A stretch of 64,000 nt of DNA, from the NCBI GenBank assembly GCA_023229985.1, contig JALNYF010000002.1, positions 4,650 through 68,649 on the forward strand, given 5' to 3'. Under the pieces are notes generated by a model. The model was not told the DNA's origin and ran no database searches. It saw nothing but the letters and a program-made list of their open reading frames with translations. Both the position numbers and the translations under genes were made by a program. Source of the DNA: Bacteroidales bacterium (GTDB lineage: Bacteria > Bacteroidota > Bacteroidia > Bacteroidales > WCHB1-69). Below, piece by piece: positions 8,516-18,011 of this stretch (position 1 is its first letter; each line of letters begins with the position of its first letter).

Positions 8516-11134
8516 TTAGTCAATAGATTGATTGATAGATATATGGAATCTGCTTCCTGCGGCATCGGAGCGACCCGGGACGTTATCAAATCCGTAGCCC
8601 CAGTCAAATCCGAGTAATCCGAACATGGGGAGGTATATTCTTACCCCTAAGCCGGCAGATTTGTAAAGGTTAAAGGGTGAATAGTCGCGTTTGTTGTTCC
8701 AAGCTTTACCGGCTTCCACAAATCCTAATACATAAATGGTGGCACTAGGATTTAAGGTGATGGGGTAACGCAATTCAGCAGTAAATTTATTAAAGATGGT
8801 GCCGCCCACTTCGTCTCCATTTTCCAACGGCGTTAGGGCGCTATCGTCGTAGCCGCGCATACCGATAATTTCACGTCCATCCAATGCCCAACTTGACAAT
8901 CCGTCTCCGCCCAAATAGAATCTTTCAAACGGCGGTGCGCCAACGTTCTTGTTGTACCAGCCGATAAATCCGGTTTTTATTCTTACGTTGAGAACTAAGT
9001 TATCCACAAGTTTGGTAAACCATGACAGGTTGAATTTCCATTTATGAAATTCAAGAAATTTGTATTTTTCTTGGTCGGTTGCAGTGGCATAATCCTTATT
9101 GGTAAAAAGAGAGTAGGGGGGAGTAGCTTGCACGGAGAACATAATTTCGGAACCTTCGCGCGGGTATATCGGTGCACTTACCGAGTTACGCATCAGGGTA
9201 AATTTGTAACTGATATTGTTGGCGTATCCGTTGCTGAAAATAAAAACGCTCCCGTAATTATTAACTTTGTAATATTGGTAGATAAGGCCGTGAGAAAGTT
9301 GGAAATAGTCATCGGGCCATTTCAGTTTTTTTGCAAAAGTAACGTTGGCACCCAGAATATTGATCGACGCAAAACTGGCATCTTTGCGTGAATAGCCGTT
9401 GGTTTGTACTTGGTAATAGACGGAAGCGGAGAGCGTATTCGGTTTTTTGCCGCCCAGCCAAGGTTCTACAAACGAAAAGCTGTAAGATTGATACCAAATC
9501 GCGTTGGTGGAGACCTTTAGAGAAATTTTTTGTCCGTCTCCCGATGGAACCGGTGTCCAAGCATTTTTGTCAAAAAGTTTTCGGAATGAAAAATTATTGA
9601 ATGAAATGCCCGCACTTAATACCAATCCGGTGGCACCGTAGCCTGCCGACAGTTCCAATTGGTCGGAAGAAGTCTCTTCTACCACGTATTCGATATCAAC
9701 GGTTCCATCTGCTTCATTAGGCGTAGGAATGACATCCATTTTTTCCTGATTAAAGTATCCTAATGAGAGTAGAACTTGCTGCGAGCGAATGATATCGGCG
9801 CGGTTGAATAGTTGCCCGGGGAGCGTAGTCACTTCGCGTAAAATTACGTTATCGTTGGTTTTGGTATTTCCGCTCACCGTTATATTATTGTAGGTGGCTT
9901 GTTGCCCTTCTCTAATACGTATTTCAATGTCGATGGAATCGTTTTCAATGAGCACTTCCGTTGGATTGGCGTAGAAAAACAGATAACCATCATTCATATA
10001 GAGCGAACTGATGTCGTTACCGTCGGGGTTCATACTGATATTTTCGGTTAAACGTTTTTGATTATAAACGTCCCCTTTTTCGATATTGAGTAATTGGTGT
10101 AATAAATCGCTTGAGAATTTGGTATTTCCTACGAATTTAATATTTCTAAAATAGTATTTATTTCCCTCATTTACACTAATATCCACGTATGCGAAGTTGT
10201 TTTTTATATAAAAACTGTCTTTAACGATGTAAGCATCTCTGAAACCTAATTCGTTGTATTTCTCTATAAGTTTGATTTTATCGTCTTCAAATTGGGTTTT
10301 GATAAATTTGGAACCTTTAAAACGGAGACTGACACGTCCGGCAAAATAGTCGCCCAAGTGTTCCAAAATGTCTTTTGACTTGTAATAATCGGGGTGTTTA
10401 AACATGTAGGCAATCACGGTATCGGCTTTGTAGAACGGTGCAAAATGGAAACGTTCTTTGGTCTCTTTCATTGATTTCAGCAACTTCGCTGCTGAAACTT
10501 GATTGTTGCCGATAAAGGTAATGCGGTCTATTTTGACTTTTTTTCCTTTTTTGATATTGAAGAAAAGATTAACGGCTTTAGAGATCTTTTCGTCCTGTTT
10601 TTCTTCGACCGAAATTTCGCAGTTATAAAATCCTTTTTCGATGTAGTAATCTTTGATAATGTTGATGCAAGTTTTTTTGAGGTTATCATTGACGATGTTT
10701 CCCTGTGAAATCTTTATTTTTTCTCTAATTTCTGTTTCTTCGCTTTTTTTTGCACCGTTGAAAGCGAAGGCAGCCAAGCGGGAGCGGTCTTCCAAATAAA
10801 TATCGAGGAAAGCGGTCTTGCCCATTGTTTTGGTAACGGATATTTTAATATCTTCGTATAGTCCGGTACTCCAGAGCTTTTTAATGGTTTTCGAGATTTT
10901 GTCTCCCGGGATGTCAATGGTTTCTCCGACGTGGAAAAGTAAGAATCTTTGGTCTAATGCGCCACTGCCGGAAATGGTAATTCCTCCGATTTCATAAGGT
11001 TTGGGTGCCGAATAATCAAAAGACACAGATGGGGTAGTATCTTGAGAAGTCACTACAACTTGTGCGTAAGATGCTAATTGGCAGAACAATAAGACGAAAA
11101 GAACCCCGAAATAGTGTAATGATTTTATCAACAT
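8516..11134 (-). CDS. bamA: outer membrane protein assembly factor BamA
   Basis: 872 aa with a signal peptide (about residues 1-24). The N-terminal half carries successive POTRA-type repeats (for example YEIGGITISGSGALDQ, KVKIDRITFIGNNQVS, YYFRNIKFVGNTKFSS and YNNITVSGNTKTND), and the C-terminal half is the Omp85 beta-barrel, with the conserved RGYDD segment (loop-6 VRGF/Y-like) and the closing strands RFHISINQSID. BamA inserts beta-barrel proteins into the outer membrane. A promoter motif lies in the 39-bp gap after uppS. The start ATG at 11134 gives a clean signal peptide. Confidence 0.95.
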   Translation of the reverse strand: MLIKSLHYFGVLFVLLFCQLASYAQVVVTSQDTTPSVSFDYSAPKPYEIGGITISGSGALDQRFLLFHVGETIDIPGDKISKTIKKLWSTGLYEDIKISVTKTMGKTAFLDIYLEDRSRLAAFAFNGAKKSEETEIREKIKISQGNIVNDNLKKTCINIIKDYYIEKGFYNCEISVEEKQDEKISKAVNLFFNIKKGKKVKIDRITFIGNNQVSAAKLLKSMKETKERFHFAPFYKADTVIAYMFKHPDYYKSKDILEHLGDYFAGRVSLRFKGSKFIKTQFEDDKIKLIEKYNELGFRDAYIVKDSFYIKNNFAYVDISVNEGNKYYFRNIKFVGNTKFSSDLLHQLLNIEKGDVYNQKRLTENISMNPDGNDISSLYMNDGYLFFYANPTEVLIENDSIDIEIRIREGQQATYNNITVSGNTKTNDNVILREVTTLPGQLFNRADIIRSQQVLLSLGYFNQEKMDVIPTPNEADGTVDIEYVVEETSSDQLELSAGYGATGLVLSAGISFNNFSFRKLFDKNAWTPVPSGDGQKISLKVSTNAIWYQSYSFSFVEPWLGGKKPNTLSASVYYQVQTNGYSRKDASFASINILGANVTFAKKLKWPDDYFQLSHGLIYQYYKVNNYGSVFIFSNGYANNISYKFTLMRNSVSAPIYPREGSEIMFSVQATPPYSLFTNKDYATATDQEKYKFLEFHKWKFNLSWFTKLVDNLVLNVRIKTGFIGWYNKNVGAPPFERFYLGGDGLSSWALDGREIIGMRGYDDSALTPLENGDEVGGTIFNKFTAELRYPITLNPSATIYVLGFVEAGKAWNNKRDYSPFNLYKSAGLGVRIYLPMFGLLGFDWGYGFDNVPGRSDAAGSRFHISINQSID

Positions 11135-11156
11135 TCTATATTTTAAAATTAGCGTG

Positions 11157-11164
11157 CAAATTTA
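11157..11164 (-). promoter_or_regulatory. -7 promoter motif for bamA
   Basis: TAAATTTG on the minus strand, followed by CACGCTAATT, lies 22 bp upstream of the bamA start codon and between uppS and bamA. It suggests bamA and the ompH genes have their own promoter in addition to read-through from upstream. Confidence 0.6.
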
Positions 11165-11173
11165 AAAAAAAAA

Positions 11174-11926
11174 TCAACATGGTTGTACTTGCTCACTAGT
11201 TTTGCCAAATCTTCTTTCTCGGGCTTGAAATTGACAGATAATTTCATGCAAGTGTTGTCCATCAAATTCGGGCCACATGATGGGTAAAAAAAACATTTCG
11301 GTATAAGCCATTTGCCAAAGCAGGAAGTTGCTGATTCTGTATTCCCCGCCGGTTCTTATGAGAATATCGGGGTCGGGAATAGGGAAAGTGTTGAGTGCTT
11401 TCATGAAAGTTTCTTCGTTGATCTCCTGTTCGCTAATTTGCTTCGATTGTATTTGACGGACAAGTTGCTTTGCCGCTTGCACAATTTCCCATCTTCCACT
11501 ATAACTAATTGCCAATGTTAGTGTTATGCCCGTGTTCGCTGCCGTTGCCTGAATGGCTTCCTGTAATCCTTTTTGACAATCATCGGGCAGGTCAGCGATG
11601 TTGCCGATGATATTTAATCTTACGCGTTTTTCCATAAGATTGTCTAATTCATTGCGAAGCGAGCTGACTAACAATGACATAAGAGCATTTACTTCTTGTT
11701 GGGGGCGATTCCAATTTTCAGTAGAAAAAGTGTAGAGTGTCAGGTACGAAATTCCCATTTTAGCGGCAGCTGTTAGTGCCCTTCTTACTGCTTCGGTGCC
11801 GGCTTGATGTCCATAAATCCGCTCTAATCCTTTCTCTTTTGCCCATCTTCCATTTCCGTCAAGGATAATGGCAACGTGTTGCGGAATATTGTTTTTATCT
11901 ATTTGATTAGTAATATTTTTCGGCAT
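11174..11926 (-). CDS. uppS: isoprenyl transferase (undecaprenyl diphosphate synthase)
   Basis: 250 aa, cis-prenyltransferase family. The substrate-binding signature HVAIILDGNGRWAKEKGL (Asp23-Gly-Asn-Gly-Arg-Trp28) and the second signature DPDILIRTGGEYRISNFLLW are both present, as is TLYTFSTENWNRP. The enzyme extends farnesyl diphosphate to C55 undecaprenyl diphosphate, the lipid carrier for peptidoglycan and surface glycans. It lies 9 bp after a DUF6089 gene and ahead of bamA, a gene order common in Bacteroidota. The upstream isoprenoid gene ispH belongs to the same co-directional run. Confidence 0.95.
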   Translation of the reverse strand: MPKNITNQIDKNNIPQHVAIILDGNGRWAKEKGLERIYGHQAGTEAVRRALTAAAKMGISYLTLYTFSTENWNRPQQEVNALMSLLVSSLRNELDNLMEKRVRLNIIGNIADLPDDCQKGLQEAIQATAANTGITLTLAISYSGRWEIVQAAKQLVRQIQSKQISEQEINEETFMKALNTFPIPDPDILIRTGGEYRISNFLLWQMAYTEMFFLPIMWPEFDGQHLHEIICQFQARERRFGKTSEQVQPC

Positions 11927-11935
11927 AATGATAGA

Positions 11936-12781
11936 TTATCGAGTAATGCTTTTCCTTTTGATATTTGTTCGCAGGTCGCAGGTTTTATCTACTTCTCCAA
12001 ATTTGAAGGTAATAGTTACGCCGGCGAAGGAGTACAAGTCCTTGGTCGTGGAGTTCCCGCGCGCAGTCCCCGCTTCGTGTAAGACTTCCGATTTATCGGC
12101 TAAGCGGGCAATAGCAGCCCCTCTTTCATTGCTAAGTGTCTCATTATCATAGTAGGTGCCGCTAACATCATCTAAATAATCGGTGAAAGTATAACGCAAT
12201 CCCCATTCAGCACCAATGGAAATGTAGCGGGCAAAATTAAATCGAATCCCAATCCCGAAAGGAATCGCGAAATTGACCAATGAGTAAAAGTCTTTTTCAC
12301 CTTCAAACCCTTGTCCTTCCGTTCCGACGTGTTGCAGTGCATAATAGGTGCCGTCTCGGTCTGCTGCTTGCGGATTGAAAGAGAAAACAGCGATACCCGC
12401 AAAAATATAGGGCGAAAAAAAGTTTTTCCCGCGTGCGTTGTATAGTCTGAAAAAATTAAGTTCAGCTTGGGCGGAAATTTCCGTAATTGGTGATTTGAAA
12501 CTTAGATTTCTTTCGTAGTTTTTGTTCGTGATGGCATCACTTCCTTCCACTTGTGCAAAAAGAATATCTGCTTTGAGTGCCCAACGCGGTGAAAAATTAT
12601 AACGATAAATGATTCCACCCGCTACTTGGGGCATTCCAAAAATCGTACGCGGATTTAAGTCGCCCAAGTAAAAAGAAGTCCCAACCATGGCTCCAATTTC
12701 AGATTTTTGTGAAAAACAAGAAAAACTACTCAAGATTATGAGGCAGAGAATAAGATGTTTTTTCATTCGTTTAAGTTTCAT
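11936..12781 (-). CDS. DUF6089 family outer-membrane beta-barrel-like protein
   Basis: 281 aa, signal peptide (MKKHLILCLIILSSFSCFSQ in the version starting at 12766; an ATG at 12781 adds five residues and both starts are possible). The mature part begins EIGAMVGTSFYLGDLNP and alternates aromatic beta strands (FSPRWALKADILFAQVEG, PYIFAGIAVFSFNP, YISIGAEWGLRYTF), as in small outer-membrane barrels. It belongs to the DUF6089 family that precedes uppS-bamA in many Bacteroidota. Function unknown; the conserved neighbourhood suggests an outer-membrane role. Confidence 0.85.
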   Translation of the reverse strand: MKLKRMKKHLILCLIILSSFSCFSQKSEIGAMVGTSFYLGDLNPRTIFGMPQVAGGIIYRYNFSPRWALKADILFAQVEGSDAITNKNYERNLSFKSPITEISAQAELNFFRLYNARGKNFFSPYIFAGIAVFSFNPQAADRDGTYYALQHVGTEGQGFEGEKDFYSLVNFAIPFGIGIRFNFARYISIGAEWGLRYTFTDYLDDVSGTYYDNETLSNERGAAIARLADKSEVLHEAGTARGNSTTKDLYSFAGVTITFKFGEVDKTCDLRTNIKRKSITR

Positions 12782-12836
12782 AAAAACAGTTCTTTTAACG
12801 TTTAGTATTTCAAATTATTGTTTATGTTTGAACGTT

Positions 12837-13433
12837 TTATCTGTCAATTAATTGGGAATAATCCGATAAATAAAAACGATTGGGGCGCAACGCGTCTTCC
12901 GCCGCATAATCTACGCCAATACGGGGAGTTGCAATGATATCTTCCGGTGAAATGTCCAAATCACGATTTTCCAGCCAAACCATATCAGAATTTAAAGAGA
13001 TACCGTTGTGCAATTTGCTTATTCCGAGGCACTTGCTAACCTTCCCCGGTCCTTGTGCCAAGTCGGGGGTGACTCTCAATTTTCCGGTACGTTTCAACAT
13101 CAGTTCTTCGCCGTGAGTCGGGAAAATGGAACGAATGAGGATGGCGTCCGGAATGTCCCGCTGATTGGTGACGATATTAAGCAAAAAATGAACTCCGTAA
13201 CACAAATATACGTAAATGACACCCCCCCTTGCGTACATCATTTCGTTTCGTTGGGTGCGCCTGCCGCCGAAAGCATGCGAGGCTTTGTCGGTAATGCCTT
13301 GATAGGCTTCCGTTTCGGTAATGATACCACCGGCAATTTGACCGTCTATCTGTGTAAAAATATACTTGCCTATCAAGTTTTGGGCTAAATAGAGTACATT
13401 GTCATTCAAGTAATAATCGGACGAAATCACCAT
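12837..13433 (-). CDS. DNA-3-methyladenine glycosylase (AAG/MPG family)
   Basis: 198 aa, the usual length. Seen: GGIITETEAYQGITDKASHAFGGRRTQRNEMMYARGG in pieces (GIITETEAY with the catalytic-type Glu, then RRTQRNEMMY), followed by VYLCYGVHFLLNIVT and AQGPGKVSKCLGI. These are the hallmarks of the alkyladenine glycosylase fold, which flips out and excises alkylated bases to start base-excision repair. The start codon lies only 2 nt beyond the T run of a terminator-like hairpin that ends the gap gene, so expression probably depends on read-through or on regulation of that hairpin. Confidence 0.92.
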   Translation of the reverse strand: MVISSDYYLNDNVLYLAQNLIGKYIFTQIDGQIAGGIITETEAYQGITDKASHAFGGRRTQRNEMMYARGGVIYVYLCYGVHFLLNIVTNQRDIPDAILIRSIFPTHGEELMLKRTGKLRVTPDLAQGPGKVSKCLGISKLHNGISLNSDMVWLENRDLDISPEDIIATPRIGVDYAAEDALRPNRFYLSDYSQLIDR

Positions 13434-13435
13434 GC

Positions 13436-13476
13436 AAAAAGAAAAATAGTCGGAGAACTTGCGGCTGTCCGACTAT
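13436..13476 (-). terminator. terminator after gap, abutting the next start codon
   Basis: A 9-bp stem (ATAGTCGGA at 13446-13454, TCCGACTAT at 13468-13476) with a 13-nt loop is followed on the minus strand by TTTTTCTTTTTG. It lies 16 bp after the gap stop codon. The T tract ends 2 nt before the ATG of the downstream glycosylase gene. Confidence 0.75.
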
Positions 13477-13491
13477 AAAAGTTGAAAATGA

Positions 13492-14505
<1,014 letters not shown>

Positions 14506-14547
14506 TTAATTTAGTTAGTAAATGATGAGTTGAGATGTGAACTCTAA

Positions 14548-15651
14548 TTATTTGATTTCTATGTATTTATAATTATCAATTTGTATTAATCTGGTTTGGG
14601 TGTTTTCGTATCCGCCCTTTTCTGCTCTTTTGAATTTGAAACGACACGATAAGGGTAAGTCCTCATTGCCAAGTAGATTATAGTCATTGCAGATAAGATT
14701 AACGAAGAATTTGGTGACATCATAACCTTGAAAGGCGAAATTATCGATGGTGGGCAATGATTCATATTTTGAGGCATAATTGTACGTGAACACCGTTGTC
14801 AATTCTTCTGCTGCATCAACGAAATAGTTGGTAAAAAAGCACAGTTTAAAAGTATTGACATTTTCAATGTTCAGATTTTTGATTTTAAACCAGCTTTCAG
14901 GAACAATCCACATGAAATTTTTTTCGGAATAATTGAGCATTTTGGTCATGCTTTGTGAAACGCGAATGGGGTTGCTGTAGCAAGAAATGACCACATTTCG
15001 TAGGTGTTCGGAAAAGAATTTTGCAATATCGGCCGTATCAACAGCTTTGTGATATGTAATATTATGGGAGAGAAAATAATTCTCATAGGCGGCGACTTCG
15101 CGTGGGAACTCGTTTTCATTGACCCAAAGTATATAATTGCTGTTTGGGTAAGTTTCATTGACCATTTGTGGACGCACTGATAAGTCCGGAATTAATTTAT
15201 AAACGTATGGATTTCCTTCCACAATGTCGTGGCGCGAGGAAAAAGGATTGACGACGGGTATCTTATGATTTTTTGCGAAGGCGGCTACTTTCGGGAACAT
15301 TTTTCCATAGACCGGCGCGATAATCAGGTCGATTTTTTTGTTGGCCACTTCTGCCAAGATGCTTTCTAACTTGTTTGAATCATTGGTGATGTCACGGGTG
15401 ATGACGTTGAGCATTCTGCCATTTTGGGCTATTTCGTTCAAGGCAATTTGTGCCCCTTCCCAAAAACCTATCAATGAGTTATTGAAGTGGTTCTCAATGT
15501 CGGCGGCTTCATTTAGGCTTTCGATGTTCGTTTGTGCTAACCCATGGGCATTGATGGGAAGCAAAAACAGAATGGTTTTACTGGATTCGGTTTGAGCGTA
15601 ATTGAATCCAAAGGTCAAAAATAGTATGGAAATAAGGATAATTTTTTTCAT
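14548..15651 (-). CDS. type 1 periplasmic-binding-fold protein
   Basis: 367 aa, signal peptide (MKKIILISILFLTFGFNYAQ). The mature protein resembles the periplasmic-binding protein type 1 fold of branched-chain amino-acid receptors: TILFLLPINAHGL, SLIGFWEGAQIALNEI, ITRDITNDSNKLESILAEVANKKIDLI in short pieces, then VYGKMFPKVAAFAKNHKIPVVNPFSS and FAFQGYDVTKFFVNLI. No transport permease or ATPase is nearby, so it may act as a sensor or envelope protein rather than an ABC substrate receptor. In Bacteroidota this fold also occurs in LysM peptidoglycan-binding proteins, but no LysM repeat is seen. Its ATG overlaps the upstream stop (ATGA), indicating translational coupling with the acyltransferase. 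Confidence 0.65.
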   Translation of the reverse strand: MKKIILISILFLTFGFNYAQTESSKTILFLLPINAHGLAQTNIESLNEAADIENHFNNSLIGFWEGAQIALNEIAQNGRMLNVITRDITNDSNKLESILAEVANKKIDLIIAPVYGKMFPKVAAFAKNHKIPVVNPFSSRHDIVEGNPYVYKLIPDLSVRPQMVNETYPNSNYILWVNENEFPREVAAYENYFLSHNITYHKAVDTADIAKFFSEHLRNVVISCYSNPIRVSQSMTKMLNYSEKNFMWIVPESWFKIKNLNIENVNTFKLCFFTNYFVDAAEELTTVFTYNYASKYESLPTIDNFAFQGYDVTKFFVNLICNDYNLLGNEDLPLSCRFKFKRAEKGGYENTQTRLIQIDNYKYIEIK

Positions 15652-16544
15652 CTTGTATGCATGTTTGCTTGTTCAATGGTTACGGGAAGTTTCCAACGGC
15701 GATGACTCCATAACCAAAATTCAGGGTTCTCAGTGATGGTCTGTTCTGATAGTTGTATGTATTTCTCAATGATTTCTCCCTCTTTCATATTTTGTGGAGA
15801 ATCTGTAATTATTTTATTTTCAATGTGATAATAACCCATTCGGTCTTTGATGACAGCATAATAGATAACCGGAATATTGTACTTTTTTGCAAAATATTCG
15901 GCACCATATATCATCGCTGAGGGTTGATTCAAAAACATCGTTTTATAACTTTTATCTATGTTATTGGGCGATTGGTCACTCAACATCATATAAGCAACTT
16001 TTTGCCCATTTTGTTCATATTGTTGAAAAGTTTCTCTCACATGGTCGGCAAAAACGACCTCTGTTCCATAACGAGTGCGGGCTCGGTTGATCAATTTTTC
16101 AAAAATTTTGTTGGAATTGGCTTTCCCAACTCCAACGCCATGGTGCTTGTATTGCATGGATAAACTCAAAATCATCCATTCCCAATTGTTGTAGTGATTG
16201 GATATCAAGATGACACTTTTCCCCTTTTCAAAGAATTGATTGACTACTTCGGGATTGATACATGAATACCTTTTTCTGAGCGATTTCTTGCTCATTGTAA
16301 GCATTTTGAGCATCTCTGCAGCAATTTGCGCAAGGTGATGGTAATATCTTCGTGTCAGCCTCTCAATCTCTTTGCCACTTTTGTCGGGAAAAGCATTTTT
16401 GAAATTCCGAATGATTATTTTTTTTCGATATTTAATTATATATTGTATGATTAAATAGAAGATGTACGCAATTCCATACAAAAAAGGGAGCGGCAAAATG
16501 GAAAGCGGATATAAAACGAGATAAAAAAGCAAGCGGGTTCCCAT
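15648..16544 (-). CDS. LpxL/HtrB-type lipid A acyltransferase
   Basis: 298 aa from the ATG at 16544, which gives MGTRLLFYLVLYPLSILPLP as a membrane-anchoring N terminus and sits 2 bp after the preceding gene. A longer frame to 16661 would overlap that gene by 115 bp and add basic, non-membrane residues; I reject it. The HX4E catalytic motif is seen in SNHYNNWEWM (His117, Glu122), and NFKNAFPDKS matches the family N-terminal region. Such enzymes transfer a second acyl chain to the lipid A precursor from acyl-ACP. A general lysophospholipid acyltransferase is the alternative. Confidence 0.85.
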   Translation of the reverse strand: MGTRLLFYLVLYPLSILPLPFLYGIAYIFYLIIQYIIKYRKKIIIRNFKNAFPDKSGKEIERLTRRYYHHLAQIAAEMLKMLTMSKKSLRKRYSCINPEVVNQFFEKGKSVILISNHYNNWEWMILSLSMQYKHHGVGVGKANSNKIFEKLINRARTRYGTEVVFADHVRETFQQYEQNGQKVAYMMLSDQSPNNIDKSYKTMFLNQPSAMIYGAEYFAKKYNIPVIYYAVIKDRMGYYHIENKIITDSPQNMKEGEIIEKYIQLSEQTITENPEFWLWSHRRWKLPVTIEQANMHTR

Positions 16545-16546
16545 AT

Positions 16547-17086
16547 TTATAACATTTTGGTATATTGGTAAATAGAGGAAACGATGTAATCGCTTTGAGC
16601 TTTTATTTCGGGACAAAAACTGCCGTCTGGATTGCTCAAGAAAACGGTTCCCATTCCGCAATTCTTTCCGAACAGCATGTCTGTATAACTATCGCCGATC
16701 ATCACAGAATTTTCAAAATCGATTTCGGGAAAATCGGCTTTGGCTTGACGTGCCATTCCGATTTCGGGCTTGCGGCACGCACAGCCACTCCCGTTCAAAT
16801 GGGGACAATAGTATATTTTGTCGATGATAATCTCTTTTTTTAAAAGAAATTGCAACAAAAAGGAATGCACATTTTCCACTTCCTCCACGCTGCAAATGCC
16901 CTTGGCGATCCCTTGTTGGTTAGTAACGACAATCATTCTTCGGAAGAAGGGGCGAAGTAAGGGCGCGGACAGGAGAAAATCTTCCCGTATTTCCAATTCG
17001 GACACATTCTTGACGTAATCACCTATGAGTTGAACGTTGATGACACCGTCACGGTCCAAAAATAAGGTATCTTTCTGTGTCTGCAT
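16547..17086 (-). CDS. HAD phosphatase, GmhB-like
   Basis: 179 aa, HAD superfamily subfamily IIIA. The nucleophile motif is FLDRDGVIN, motif II lies in VVTNQQGIAKG, a cysteine cluster for structural zinc is seen in CPHLNGSGCACRKPE, and motif IV in GDSYTDMLFG. This combination matches D-glycero-D-manno-heptose-1,7-bisphosphate 7-phosphatase (GmhB) and the related histidinol-phosphatase domain of HisB. With an LpxL-like gene directly downstream and a nucleotidyltransferase upstream, the heptose/LPS role is more likely than histidine synthesis (inference). The leader carries four AAAAG repeats directly in front of the start. Confidence 0.82.
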   Translation of the reverse strand: MQTQKDTLFLDRDGVINVQLIGDYVKNVSELEIREDFLLSAPLLRPFFRRMIVVTNQQGIAKGICSVEEVENVHSFLLQFLLKKEIIIDKIYYCPHLNGSGCACRKPEIGMARQAKADFPEIDFENSVMIGDSYTDMLFGKNCGMGTVFLSNPDGSFCPEIKAQSDYIVSSIYQYTKML

Positions 17087-17087
17087 C

Positions 17088-17107
17088 CTTTTCTTTTCTT
17101 TTCTTTT
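17088..17107 (-). repeat. (AAAAG)4 simple repeat at the ribosome-binding position
   Basis: Four exact copies of CTTTT on the plus strand (AAAAG in the transcript) end one base before the GmhB-like start codon, so they occupy the place of the ribosome-binding site. Confidence 0.8.
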
Positions 17108-17136
17108 GCCATTTTACACTGACCCCAATAATAGGG

Positions 17137-18009
17137 TCATAAATTGGCTAATTTATTTATAACATATTCTTTATCAGCTTGATATGTAACTCCAAACCAT
17201 TGTGCATCGCTTCGCAATATTTTTATTTTTACGGTTTGATTCATTAAAAAGAAGTTGATAACCGTTGGAATTTGGAACTCGGATTTAGGATTATCGTTGT
17301 TGTTTTTCAGAAAATCGATGAAAAGCGCTTCCAATTTGTCAAAAAACAGCGGAGTAAATCCCCAGAAATTCATGGACACCGGTGTGTTTTCATCGAGTAA
17401 AGTGGTGGAATTGTCGGGATTGACATTGCTAATACAGTCGTTATCTCGTTGAATATGAGTCATTTCAGTAATAGAGACCAATTCTTGTTCTGCATTGGCG
17501 GTGCAAACGCCGCGTGATACGGAACCGTTTTCGGAAAGGGTGTTGGCTAATTTGTAACCAATCATTGAAAAATAGGGTGGGTTGCTAATTTCTTCATTTT
17601 GAAGAAATTGAGCCATCACTGCAAAGGCATCTTTTCCGTAGAAATCGTCCGCATTGATCACGGCAAAAGGTTCTTTGATGGCGTGTTGAGCCACCAAGAT
17701 GGCGTGAGCCGTTCCGTATGGTTTTACTCTTTCCGGGTGAGGGCAAAAGCCGGCGGGCAGAATATCCAATTCCTGAAAAACGTATTCAACTGCAATTTTG
17801 TGTATATATTTTGACAAAATATGCTCTTTAAAGTCGTTTTCCATATCGCGGCGGATGACGAAAACCACTTTGGTAAAGCCGGCTTTGATGGCATAATCAA
17901 CGGAATAGTCCATAATGGTTTCGCCCTTGGGACCCAATTGGTCTAATTGTTTCAGTCCGCCATAACGACTTCCCATGCCGGCTGCCAGTACTAAAAGTGT
18001 GAGTTTCAT
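17137..18009 (-). CDS. sugar-1-phosphate nucleotidyltransferase-like protein
   Basis: 290 aa. The N terminus LTLLVLAAGMGSRYGGLKQLD is the nucleotide-binding loop of the GT-A nucleotidyltransferase fold (G-x-G-S/T-R), followed by KGETIMDYSVDYAIKAGF and, further on, AVINADDFYGKDAF with the metal-binding aspartates. The protein probably joins NTP to a sugar phosphate; the substrate is not clear. It lies 2 bp after the NhaD gene and about 50 bp before the GmhB-like gene, so a nucleotide-activated sugar for LPS or glycans is a reasonable guess. The stop codon is inside a 6-bp dyad (17120-17139). Confidence 0.8.
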   Translation of the reverse strand: MKLTLLVLAAGMGSRYGGLKQLDQLGPKGETIMDYSVDYAIKAGFTKVVFVIRRDMENDFKEHILSKYIHKIAVEYVFQELDILPAGFCPHPERVKPYGTAHAILVAQHAIKEPFAVINADDFYGKDAFAVMAQFLQNEEISNPPYFSMIGYKLANTLSENGSVSRGVCTANAEQELVSITEMTHIQRDNDCISNVNPDNSTTLLDENTPVSMNFWGFTPLFFDKLEALFIDFLKNNNDNPKSEFQIPTVINFFLMNQTVKIKILRSDAQWFGVTYQADKEYVINKLANL

Positions 18010-18011
18010 AT

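Noticed and set aside
13222..13228. Run of seven C as a phase-variable tract
   Set aside because: It lies in an intact, conserved coding region (glycosylase) and is short; a slippage role is not supported.
16545..16661. N-terminal extension of the acyltransferase
   Set aside because: It overlaps the GmhB-like gene by 115 bp and lacks membrane character; the ATG at 16544 lies 2 bp after that gene.
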